Under the pieces are notes generated by a model, which was not told where the DNA came from, ran no database searches, and was given only the letters and a program-made list of their open reading frames with translations. A stretch of 49,226 nt of DNA from Flammeovirga aprica JL-4 (GTDB taxonomy: Bacteria; Bacteroidota; Bacteroidia; Cytophagales; Flammeovirgaceae): contig NZ_JABANE010000069.1 in assembly GCF_012844305.1 (NCBI RefSeq), positions 1 to 49,226 of the forward strand. The letters are read 5' to 3'. The translations under genes were made by a program, and so were the position numbers. Shown one piece after another: positions 34,373 through 43,024 of this stretch (its first letter is position 1; every line of letters starts with the position of its first letter).

Positions 34373-36667
34373 CTAAATTTTGACTAGTTGAGCTCCTTCA
34401 TTGGGAACATCTGTCATATAAAACTCCAGTGTTTTCCCACTCATTATATCTTGGTGATCAATAAAAGGATCCTGCAATGGCTCCCCATCTAACAGCAGTT
34501 TATCGATATATTTATTGGTATCACTGTTGTTATGTACAATGATGTTAAAAGTCTTTCCATTTTCAAGTTTTACTTTCACATTGTCAAATAACGGTCTGCC
34601 AATTGTGTAAGTCGTTTCTCCCGGACTCATAGGATAGAATCCCATACTGCTTAAAATATACCAAGCAGACATCTGACCACAATCCTCATTACCAATGATG
34701 CCTTCAGGTGTAGCATCATAGTGATTGTTTAGAAGATAATCTGTCATGTATTGTGTTTTGTAAGCGGCTCCAATGTAGTTATACATATAAGCAATATGAT
34801 GACTAGGTTCGTTACCATGTGCATACTGACCTACCATTCCTGAAATATCATTACTCACGTGTTCTCCTACCAAAGTAGAACTAGTCATGAATAATGTGTC
34901 AAGTTTTTCTTCCATCACTTTATTACCTCCTACTAACTCAGACAATCCTTCGATATCATGCGGTACAAACCAACTCCATTGAAAAGCGTTTCCTTCTGTA
35001 TAATCATCTTTGCGGTGTCTACTGAATCTTGGGTTGAAAGGCTCTCTCCATCCTCCAGTACTCAATTTACCTCTCATAAACCCTGTTTCTGGGTCATAAT
35101 ACTGTTTATACCTTTTTGATCTTTCAAGATACTCTTCATAAATTTTATCTTTCCCTAATTCTTTCGCCATCAAAGCTATACAGTAATCATTATAAGCATA
35201 TTCCAGCCCCTTTGTCACTGACTCGTTTTCTAGGTCAGCAGGAATATAACCCAAAGAATCATTATACAATTTTGCATTTGGCATAAGCTTCTCTCTCACT
35301 ACTTCACTATGAGCTACAAAATCAAGATCTCTTGAATAAGTACTTACTTCAAGCATGGCTTTAAAAGCTTTTTCTACATCAAAATCTCTATCTCCTTTTC
35401 TGTAAGCATCAGCAATCAATGACACTGAATGATACCCTGTCATAGTTCCTGTATAATTTGCGGCCAATTCCCATTTTGGTAAAATTCCTCCTTCATCATA
35501 TTTTCTCAATAAAGTCTGAATATACTTCTGATTTTGTGTTGGCTGCACTATTGTCAATAATGGATGAAGAGCTCTGTATGTATCCCATAACGAAAAAATT
35601 GTATACGAATCATAAGATTCATCTTTTTTAATTTTTCCATCAATTGTTCTATATCTATGATCCGCATCAGAATAATTCATAGGAGCGATAAATGAATGAT
35701 ACATTGACGTATAGAAAATTGTTTTTTGCTCATCATTTTTGCCTTCAATATCGATCAAAGCAAGCTTATCTTCCCATAATTTCTCCGCTTTTTCTTTTTG
35801 TGCATAAAAGTCCCAATCTTTAATTCCAGAGAAGAGGTTATTTTTAGCTCCTTCAATATCCACGTTACTGATCCCTACTTTCACTTTTACTTTTTCATCT
35901 TTTTCGGTGCTGAAACTTAAAAGTGCTTTGGCATTTTTACCCTTATATACATTTCCCTCAATCTTCTCATCATTACCAAAAACTGAAGCTTTGAAAGGCT
36001 TTTCAAATTTGGCATAAAAGTAAACATAATGTTCTTTAGCCCAACCTTTTGTATACTTCATCCCTGCAATTTCAGTATCACTGATCACTCTGATTTCATG
36101 CTCGGGGTTTCTATGCATATGGATCGTTGGAGTAAGATCGATAATGACACCCGCATTTTCTGCTTGCGGGAAAGTATATTGGTGAAAACCAACCCTTGGT
36201 GAGGCTGTTAATTCTACATCAATATCATAATCCTGTAATTTTACTGTGTAATATCCTGGTGAGGCACTCTCCTGATCGTGAGAAAAACGTGAACGGTACC
36301 CACTATCTGGGTTCTCTGCTTCTCCTTGAGATAATTTTGCTTCACCTGTGAAAGGCATCATCAAAATATCACCTAAATCACCTATACCTGTACCGGATAA
36401 GTGAGTATGTGAAAAACCTACAATGGAAGAATCTTCGTAATAATAGCCACCGCAAGCATCCCATCCTTCAAATCTGGTATCAGGACTTAATTGTACCATC
36501 CCGTTGGGCGTAGTTGCCCCAGGAAAAGTATGGCCATGAAATCCGGTTCCAATAAATGGGTCTACATAATCCATGGCTTCAGTTGTAGTAGTCTCCTTTT
36601 TTTCTTCTGTCAACTTCTGGCAGCCTAAGGCCCCCAGAAGTAACACTACCAATAAATTCTTATTCAT
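34373..36667 (-). CDS. GH92 alpha-mannosidase lipoprotein
   Basis: 764 residues, lipoprotein signal with Cys16 (LLLGALGC). Clear family GH92: YVDPFIGTGFHGHTFPGA, PNGMVQLSPDTR, GFSHTHLSGTGIGDLGD, SLWDTYRALHPLLT, and near the C-terminus GNEDCGQMSAWYILSSMGF, which carries the conserved Glu proposed as general acid. GH92 enzymes are calcium-dependent inverting exo-alpha-mannosidases (alpha-1,2/1,3/1,4/1,6) that work in the periplasm or at the surface. Full length. It is the last gene of the operon susC-susD-GH99-like-GH92; the preceding stop and this start are directly adjacent. It is the strongest substrate clue in the window: alpha-linked mannose. Confidence 0.95.
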   Translation of the reverse strand: MNKNLLVVLLLGALGCQKLTEEKKETTTTEAMDYVDPFIGTGFHGHTFPGATTPNGMVQLSPDTRFEGWDACGGYYYEDSSIVGFSHTHLSGTGIGDLGDILMMPFTGEAKLSQGEAENPDSGYRSRFSHDQESASPGYYTVKLQDYDIDVELTASPRVGFHQYTFPQAENAGVIIDLTPTIHMHRNPEHEIRVISDTEIAGMKYTKGWAKEHYVYFYAKFEKPFKASVFGNDEKIEGNVYKGKNAKALLSFSTEKDEKVKVKVGISNVDIEGAKNNLFSGIKDWDFYAQKEKAEKLWEDKLALIDIEGKNDEQKTIFYTSMYHSFIAPMNYSDADHRYRTIDGKIKKDESYDSYTIFSLWDTYRALHPLLTIVQPTQNQKYIQTLLRKYDEGGILPKWELAANYTGTMTGYHSVSLIADAYRKGDRDFDVEKAFKAMLEVSTYSRDLDFVAHSEVVREKLMPNAKLYNDSLGYIPADLENESVTKGLEYAYNDYCIALMAKELGKDKIYEEYLERSKRYKQYYDPETGFMRGKLSTGGWREPFNPRFSRHRKDDYTEGNAFQWSWFVPHDIEGLSELVGGNKVMEEKLDTLFMTSSTLVGEHVSNDISGMVGQYAHGNEPSHHIAYMYNYIGAAYKTQYMTDYLLNNHYDATPEGIIGNEDCGQMSAWYILSSMGFYPMSPGETTYTIGRPLFDNVKVKLENGKTFNIIVHNNSDTNKYIDKLLLDGEPLQDPFIDHQDIMSGKTLEFYMTDVPNEGAQLVKI

Positions 36668-37714
36668 CTAATTTTTCTTTGTTTGTTTCTTTAATAGTTC
36701 AAGAGAACTGCTTCCATAACTTTCACCAGGTTCCAACTGTGTATTAAAATTCCAGTCGTTGAATGAGTTGATAATGATTGTTCTGGAAGGTCCTATATTT
36801 TTCTTAGCTACGTTGAGAATTGACCAGAAGAAATCTGATTCTCGGTCAATGATAAAAGTGGTCGCATTTGGATTGTTGATTTTAGGGTTAATAGACGGTG
36901 CTACCGTAGGTATCATTTCCAAACCATCTTTTGACATATAATAATCTTTGCTGTATTGCCAATGTAAATCCATGGATTGTGGTAAGAAAGCGTGTCGATC
37001 ATACCATGCATTATTAAACATGTTGGTAAATGTAACAGCGTCAAGTGCATTGAAATAATAATGTTCAAATCTTGCTGGAGGTGTCCATCCTGTTTGTTCA
37101 CCAATCAAGTATAAATCATAGCCTATTGCACTCATTTCCTCTCTCAGCTCTTGATATACAAGCTCAAGGCTATCACAATAAAACTTGTTGGCAGAGATCA
37201 TAGTGACAACATATTTACCATCTACTTTTTGATAATTAGGATGATCAAAATAAGGAATCATATCTTTGAAAGACTGAATAAAATCATCCTTTTTACCTTG
37301 TTGTTCCAATGTATTCGTCTTTGTCAGTTTAAGAGGAACAGAATTGTACCTGAAAGCGAAATTCAATAAACTATCAGAATTCTGCGTGAGGAAAGAAGAA
37401 ATCATTTCCTTATCTACTGCCACTTCGGGGAAAGAATATCTAAAAAGAAAATAATCTATGCCTGCGCTATCAGCCCATAAAATATGCTGTTTCATTGCCG
37501 TTTCATCAGCATTAGGATATTGACCGGCTAATGGTACTTCTTCAATGTTAGCATTCCATGTGTTCGTGACATAAAGTGCTCCCACATTATAATCTTCAGT
37601 AACAGGCACTTCTTCAATATCATAATTGAGCATGTGGTCTTCTGCTGTGATTTCGTCCTTCTGACAAGACGCCAATACCAAAGCCAGAAGAAGAATACTA
37701 TAAATATGTTTCAT
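36668..37714 (-). CDS. GH99-fold lipoprotein with altered catalytic motif
   Basis: 348 residues, lipoprotein Cys17 (LVLASC). The fold is suggested by VGALYVTNTWN at the first strand, DETAMKQHILWADSAGIDYFL, and the C-terminal strand IIINSFNDWNFNTQLEP followed by YG, aligned to the SFNEWHEGTQIEP-type motif of GH99/WbsX proteins. At the two catalytic positions it has Asp and Phe instead of Glu and Glu (about residues 320-323). It may be a non-catalytic, surface glycan-binding protein, which is the position such a gene often has after susD, or a divergent enzyme. It starts 11 bp after the susD stop. Confidence 0.7.
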   Translation of the reverse strand: MKHIYSILLLALVLASCQKDEITAEDHMLNYDIEEVPVTEDYNVGALYVTNTWNANIEEVPLAGQYPNADETAMKQHILWADSAGIDYFLFRYSFPEVAVDKEMISSFLTQNSDSLLNFAFRYNSVPLKLTKTNTLEQQGKKDDFIQSFKDMIPYFDHPNYQKVDGKYVVTMISANKFYCDSLELVYQELREEMSAIGYDLYLIGEQTGWTPPARFEHYYFNALDAVTFTNMFNNAWYDRHAFLPQSMDLHWQYSKDYYMSKDGLEMIPTVAPSINPKINNPNATTFIIDRESDFFWSILNVAKKNIGPSRTIIINSFNDWNFNTQLEPGESYGSSSLELLKKQTKKN

Positions 37715-37725
37715 TTCTTATTTCT

Positions 37726-39435
37726 TTAAAGTTCTTCAATAATTGTGTATTCCACCCCTTGAGCATCTAGATCCTCAACAGTGCTTCCATACCAGTGCTT
37801 CAATAAATCGTTGTTCAGATCTGGCTGCATTGCACCCCAGTCTTTCCATTGTCTTCTTTTTGAAAAAATAAGAGGAATATCAAGGTAATCTACACCTCCC
37901 AGTAAGCTCACCCCCTGCTGGTATCCAATACCATTCAGGTTCATTTCTGAAGAAGGGTAAACCATTCTTTCTGGCACGTTTGTACCTAACCCGCCTCTAT
38001 TCAGTGCATTAAAATGCGGAGGAACATCAAAATAATCTGTTCTTCTGATCAAACACCAACCATCAAATGGCTGGAAGTAACCGTCTATCCATCGTTGAGT
38101 AATTACTTGTTGAATAGGACCTCTATCTATTTTAGAAGTTACAATACCTCTAAAGTCTCTAACACCTTCAGAAGACGTTCCCCAACTTACACCATCATGT
38201 GAAAGATAATCACTGACTTTATCTGCCATTCCTTTTTGAGTAAATGAAGCTGCTATCCCCTCTTCATAATATGCTTTTGCTGAAGAGGATCCTCCCCAGT
38301 TCAACAGCCTTGCTTCTGCTTTCATAAAGCAAGTTTCTGCATAACCAATAAAAGTTACTTCAAGATCTGGAGCTAAATACTCTTCTCCAACGTTAGAAAA
38401 ACTCTCTTCTCCAAGGCCTCCATAAGGATTTTCCTGATCGTCCATCAACCAATTATCATGGAACTGCATTGTTTTTGGTGAACCCAAATAGGGAGCTACA
38501 TATTGTGCTATTACTTTTGAACCATTAGCACGTGATAAAGTATCTAATACAAAGAAATCTCTCTCCGGCTTTTGGGCGTATTTTGAAATCCTTGGATCAT
38601 CAAGGTCTCTCATAAAAGTCATGAAGTAATGCCCCATCTTAAAGGATACAATGCTGTTTGTAAATACATATCTACGGTAAAACCAGCTCCAGTTTTCTTC
38701 TGCCGTACCCCATGATGCTTTTACAGCTTCTGACTCAAGGCTGATTAAATCCTCTTCTCTCTGCATGGCCATCTTACCAAATGCTCTACTTTCTGCTGAT
38801 GCATTTTGATAACGCAATGCTAATTTTAACATCAATGTGTTGGAAAACTTTTTCCATTTCAAAATATCTCCCTGGAAGATGGGTTCATACATTGTGTCTC
38901 CATTCGAATCTAACGTATCATACACTTCATTAAGCTCTGTGAGAAGGTCTACTATTATTTCTTCTTCACTGTCATAACCCATTGATAATGCTCCTGAAAG
39001 ACTCTCACTGTAAGGTACAGGCCCCCAAGTGCCCACCACCACTGACATCACATAGGCTTTCCAAATTTTAAAAATTCCCACTCTATTCGTGTAGCCTTCT
39101 TCACCTTCAAATTGACGGATTACATCTTCTATGTTATGAAGGATATCTACATAACTGTATTTCCACCATGTAGTGATGACTGGGTGAGAAAAGAAGTAAG
39201 ATGCAAATGTTCCACCTCCTATTGATTGGTTGTGAGAATATTGAATATACATTTGGTTGGACATATCTCCTTTGATATAATCCAAGCTTCTTTTGACAAC
39301 CCCCGGAAATACCAACTCCGGTTCTATTTTCTGGTATTCATGTCTGTTTGTATTGATCTCTTCAAACTGATGTGTACATGAGTTAGCGGTCAACATCAGG
39401 AGTAAAACGATAACACTATGTATAAATTTTTTCAT
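37726..39435 (-). CDS. susD: SusD/RagB-family glycan-binding lipoprotein
   Basis: 569 residues, lipoprotein Cys20 (TANSCTHQFEEINTN). The SusD-like_2 pattern is evident: HQFEEINTNRHEY at the mature N-terminus, then VGIFKIWKAYVMSVVVGTWG followed by PVPYSES, KFSNTLMLKLALR (the TPR-like helices that contact SusC), and FMKAEARLL near residue 370. It works at the cell surface as the lid of the SusC transporter and captures glycan. It starts 12 bp after the susC stop. The gene symbol denotes the family, not starch specificity. Confidence 0.94.
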   Translation of the reverse strand: MKKFIHSVIVLLLMLTANSCTHQFEEINTNRHEYQKIEPELVFPGVVKRSLDYIKGDMSNQMYIQYSHNQSIGGGTFASYFFSHPVITTWWKYSYVDILHNIEDVIRQFEGEEGYTNRVGIFKIWKAYVMSVVVGTWGPVPYSESLSGALSMGYDSEEEIIVDLLTELNEVYDTLDSNGDTMYEPIFQGDILKWKKFSNTLMLKLALRYQNASAESRAFGKMAMQREEDLISLESEAVKASWGTAEENWSWFYRRYVFTNSIVSFKMGHYFMTFMRDLDDPRISKYAQKPERDFFVLDTLSRANGSKVIAQYVAPYLGSPKTMQFHDNWLMDDQENPYGGLGEESFSNVGEEYLAPDLEVTFIGYAETCFMKAEARLLNWGGSSSAKAYYEEGIAASFTQKGMADKVSDYLSHDGVSWGTSSEGVRDFRGIVTSKIDRGPIQQVITQRWIDGYFQPFDGWCLIRRTDYFDVPPHFNALNRGGLGTNVPERMVYPSSEMNLNGIGYQQGVSLLGGVDYLDIPLIFSKRRQWKDWGAMQPDLNNDLLKHWYGSTVEDLDAQGVEYTIIEEL

Positions 39436-39447
39436 TGCTTGATCGAA

Positions 39448-42400
39448 TTAAAAGTTCACTCTAAAATCAAAACCTAAAGTACTTGTAGGTGGTAATGAAC
39501 CAATTTCTAATCCCTGCCCATTTCCAGAATAAGAAGCTGCTTCAGGATCAATACCTTTTGGTGTATTCTGATAAATAATCCAAAGGTTTCTAGCTACCGC
39601 TGCTACACGCATTCTTTTAATTTTGAATCGCTTCAACACTTTATTTGGAATAGTGTATCCAATTGAGATTTCTCTCAGTTTTACATAAGAAGCATCATAA
39701 GTATTGTATTCATTGGCATTAGAAGTACCTAACTGCCAGAACAACTGTGGACTGATATAAGCATCATTTTTCTTGACTGCTTCCCACTCTCCTGTTTCAG
39801 GGTTTCGTTCTGCAATCCATGCATCAAGCATAATTCCTTTACTTCTGTCAATATCTCCATACACTCTTCCATCTTCACCAATTCCTGCTCTCTCTGAGTT
39901 ATTTTCACCCAAAATCACATTACTGTACCAGTAATCATCTCTTCCTGCCAATGATGAATGAGTATTACCCCAAGTTTCTGCTCTTGAGTAAGTTTCACTA
40001 AATACATGGCCTCCAATTTTTGCATCAATCAAGAATCCAAAATCAAAATTCTTATACTTAAACTTACTGCTGACACCTCCCAGCCAATCCGGCTGTGCAT
40101 TACCTAATACCTGCTCTGGATTTTGGATTGGCGCACCATCCGCCGCTACAAGCTTTCTTCCTTCATCGTCAGTAAGCCATGTAGAACCTCTGATCACACC
40201 AAATGGCTGTCCTACTTCAGCATTGACAGAAATATTTCTTAAAGCTCTATATCTTATGTTGGTAATATCTACACCCGACTGCTCATCTTTGTAAAGCGAT
40301 TTCACTAAAGAGTTATTTTTAGACCAGTTCACGTTTAAATCCCATTGGAAAGCTTTTGTATCAATCACTCTAGCTCCCAAAACCAACTCTATACCTGTAT
40401 TTTGTACTTCACCTGCATTGATCATTTTAAAATCATAGCCAGATCCCTTTGGCATATCAATTCTAATGATCTGATTGGAAGTTACATTTTCATAATAAGT
40501 GGCATCAAAAGTCACTCTACTACCAAAGAATTTGAACTCTGCTCCCAATTCCCATGATACTGTACTCTCGGGTTTTAGGTCTTCATTTCTCATCACTGTT
40601 TGATTCGTCACCCATGAGTAACCATTATAGTTACCTCCAAAATTGTAAGTATTATTGATCTGGTTAAAATCTGTATCATTACCTACTTGTGCTAGAGATC
40701 CTCTTATCTTACCAAAAGACAGCACTTTATTAGAGATATCAAATGCATTTGTAAATACAAACGAAGTACCTATACTTGGGTAGAAATAAGAATTATTTCC
40801 TGCTGGTAATGTTGAACTCCAGTCGTTACGTGCTGAAAGGTCTAGGTAAATCATATCGTTATACCCAATAGAGGATGTAGCAAATACAGAGTTAATTCTT
40901 TTCTTCTCTTCTGTTTGCAAAACTTCAGGGTAAGCCGCTGTGTTGGAACTACTTCCAAAATCAGGAGCTACTAATGAATTAAAATCCGTTCGAGTATAAT
41001 TCATTCTTCTATCAAATCTACTTGCACCTACATTGACAAGGATATCAAGTTTATTGAACCTCTTGGTATAATTCAAAAATGCTTCATAGTTCCACACAGT
41101 GATGTCTCTATTAAAAGTTCTGAAAAAGCCATCGGGGTCATTCACAGATCCTTTGTTATTAAATACTTCACCTTTTCTGAACTGCATGTCCCCCCCTACT
41201 CTTGTTTTAATGGAAAGTCCATCAACAATTTTAGCATCCAATGTCACATTGGGTAGAATTCTGTCCATTTGATCATTATTAGAATTCTCATAAATGGCCC
41301 AATAAGGATTTGAGAAAGTATTTTTACGTCCAAACTCATTTCCATTTTCATCCTTCCATGGTTTCAGACTTTCAAGGTTGGCATTTCTATGCATAAAAGT
41401 AAAAACATAGTAAGGGTTCATAGCACTGCCGTTTTTCTGCATTCTATTATCTGTCTTTTCCCCTACATAAGTCACTTTAGTGTCAATATCTAAGAAGCTT
41501 GTGATTTTTTGAGTTGCCCTGATATTAAAAGTGTTTCTTACTTGCTCATTTTGAGTGTCTACAATGTCATCTGCATTAAGATGTGTGTATGAAATATAAA
41601 TTGAACCGTCAGCAGTGCTTTTCTGTAAAGAGATCGATTGTGTTAGGTTCGTACCTCTTTGGAAAAAATCTTTGATATTATTTTTATTTACATCATAAGT
41701 AGTGGGTTGACCGTTGTAGCCCATTACTGCTTGCCCCAACATTGGTGAACCCCAGCTTCTGTTATATTGATTCAGATCAGGAAGTCCAGTTTCCGGGTCA
41801 AGAAATTGCTCTGAAGCACCCAAACGAAATGAATTACCAGCACCATAGACATTTTGATAATCAGGAAATTGTGTCACTTCTCTCATTTGATAGTTTAATC
41901 CATAAGAGACACCCCATCCGTTGTTTTTTCTGCTGCTCTTTTTAGTGGTGATCATAATCACACCATTTGTAGCTCTTGAACCATATAATGCCGCCGCATT
42001 TGCTCCTTTTAATACCTGAATATCTGCAATATCTTCTGGGTTGATAAAACTAGCACCACCGCCATAATCGATGTTGTTCTCACCGCCACCAACTGAAACG
42101 CCTGCATCTCCAGAACCGCTCTCAATAGGCACACCGTCTATTACATATAAAGGCTGATTATCTTTAGCCAAAGAGGATACACCTCTTATCACCACTCTAC
42201 TAGAACCCGTAGGCGAATCAGATGAAGTTATCTGAACACCAGCTAACTTACCTGCAAGGTTGGTTACAATATCTGATTGCTTGCCTTGTAATAGCTCTTC
42301 TGAATCCACTTGCTGCGTGGCATAACTTAAACTTTCTTTCTCTCTGTTGATACCGAGCGCTGTTACAACAACTTCTTTTAGTTGTTTTGCATCTTCCTTT

Positions 42401-42687
42401 AAAAGTACTCTGATAGATGTTTGGAATCCAACTTTAATTTCTTGAGGTTCCATCCCGATAAAAGAGAATATCAAAATATCCTCATTGCTTACTTCTAAGC
42501 TAAACATTCCTTCCACATTCGTCACTGCACCTTTTGTGGTTCCCTTTATCAATACATTCACACCGGGCATCGGAAAATCCGACGCTTCCTCCAACACAAC
42601 ACCACTTATCATGTGCTGTTCTGTTTGTGCTATGGACGATGAATAAATACAAAGAATAAAGAGTATAGTAGTAATTATCCGTTTCAT
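39448..42687 (-). CDS. susC: SusC/RagA-family TonB-dependent receptor
   Basis: 1079 residues. Signal peptide (about 1-20), a carboxypeptidase-regulatory-like domain (about 25-105: ISGVVLEEASDFPMPGVNV, VEGMFSLEV), and the SusC signature plug (about 110-245: KEVVVTALGINREKESLSY, ITSSDSPTGSSRVVIRG, PLYVIDGVPI, IQVLKGANAAALYGSRA). Then the 22-strand barrel ending in STLGFDFRVNF with a terminal Phe. Imports oligosaccharides across the outer membrane using TonB energy. There is no STN (anti-sigma signalling) domain, consistent with control by something other than an ECF sigma/anti-sigma pair. First gene of the operon; the repeat operator is 72-128 bp upstream. Confidence 0.95.
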   Translation of the reverse strand: MKRIITTILFILCIYSSSIAQTEQHMISGVVLEEASDFPMPGVNVLIKGTTKGAVTNVEGMFSLEVSNEDILIFSFIGMEPQEIKVGFQTSIRVLLKEDAKQLKEVVVTALGINREKESLSYATQQVDSEELLQGKQSDIVTNLAGKLAGVQITSSDSPTGSSRVVIRGVSSLAKDNQPLYVIDGVPIESGSGDAGVSVGGGENNIDYGGGASFINPEDIADIQVLKGANAAALYGSRATNGVIMITTKKSSRKNNGWGVSYGLNYQMREVTQFPDYQNVYGAGNSFRLGASEQFLDPETGLPDLNQYNRSWGSPMLGQAVMGYNGQPTTYDVNKNNIKDFFQRGTNLTQSISLQKSTADGSIYISYTHLNADDIVDTQNEQVRNTFNIRATQKITSFLDIDTKVTYVGEKTDNRMQKNGSAMNPYYVFTFMHRNANLESLKPWKDENGNEFGRKNTFSNPYWAIYENSNNDQMDRILPNVTLDAKIVDGLSIKTRVGGDMQFRKGEVFNNKGSVNDPDGFFRTFNRDITVWNYEAFLNYTKRFNKLDILVNVGASRFDRRMNYTRTDFNSLVAPDFGSSSNTAAYPEVLQTEEKKRINSVFATSSIGYNDMIYLDLSARNDWSSTLPAGNNSYFYPSIGTSFVFTNAFDISNKVLSFGKIRGSLAQVGNDTDFNQINNTYNFGGNYNGYSWVTNQTVMRNEDLKPESTVSWELGAEFKFFGSRVTFDATYYENVTSNQIIRIDMPKGSGYDFKMINAGEVQNTGIELVLGARVIDTKAFQWDLNVNWSKNNSLVKSLYKDEQSGVDITNIRYRALRNISVNAEVGQPFGVIRGSTWLTDDEGRKLVAADGAPIQNPEQVLGNAQPDWLGGVSSKFKYKNFDFGFLIDAKIGGHVFSETYSRAETWGNTHSSLAGRDDYWYSNVILGENNSERAGIGEDGRVYGDIDRSKGIMLDAWIAERNPETGEWEAVKKNDAYISPQLFWQLGTSNANEYNTYDASYVKLREISIGYTIPNKVLKRFKIKRMRVAAVARNLWIIYQNTPKGIDPEAASYSGNGQGLEIGSLPPTSTLGFDFRVNF

Positions 42688-42759
42688 ATAAAAATGTTGG
42701 TCATAGATAAAAATTCATTCCATAAAAAAAATTCTCAATTCTGAATAAATTGAATACTC

Positions 42760-42815
42760 CAAAGGTAAATTGTTGTATTAATCGAATTATAGTTATTAAT
42801 TAATACATTCTTAAT
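42760..42815 (-). promoter_or_regulatory. 11-bp direct-repeat operator and -7 box, susC operon
   Basis: Minus strand. ATTAAGA (42815-42809), ATTAATT (42804-42798), a degenerate ACTATAA (42793-42787) and ATTAATA (42782-42776) are at exact 11-bp steps. Eight bases (CAACAATT) then separate the last heptamer from TACCTTTG (42767-42760), a perfect TAnnTTTG -7 box. Confidence 0.78.
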
Positions 42816-42941
42816 GGGAGTTGCATTATTAAAAAATCAGTTGATGAATAGGTAAAACATGTATTAATTAACGAAATCGTTATTTTTAAATTAAAAAATA
42901 AATAACTGCAACTACTCCATTTTTTCGCTTAACAAGATAAC

Positions 42942-42986
42942 ATTAATCTATGGTTAAGACTTCCTTAGAACAAAAATATAACTTTA
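42942..42986 (+). promoter_or_regulatory. 11-bp direct-repeat operator and -7 box, gene 43025
   Basis: Plus strand. ATTAATC (42942-42948), GTTAAGA (42953-42959) and CTTAGAA (42964-42970) are at exact 11-bp steps, then 8 bp (CAAAAATA) and TAACTTTA (42979-42986), a -7 box with one mismatch. It lies 38 bp before the ATG. With 42760-42815 it forms a divergent operator pair. Confidence 0.72.
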
Positions 42987-43024
42987 TAAGGAATTATTTG
43001 ATCACTTATTAATTATGAAATGAA

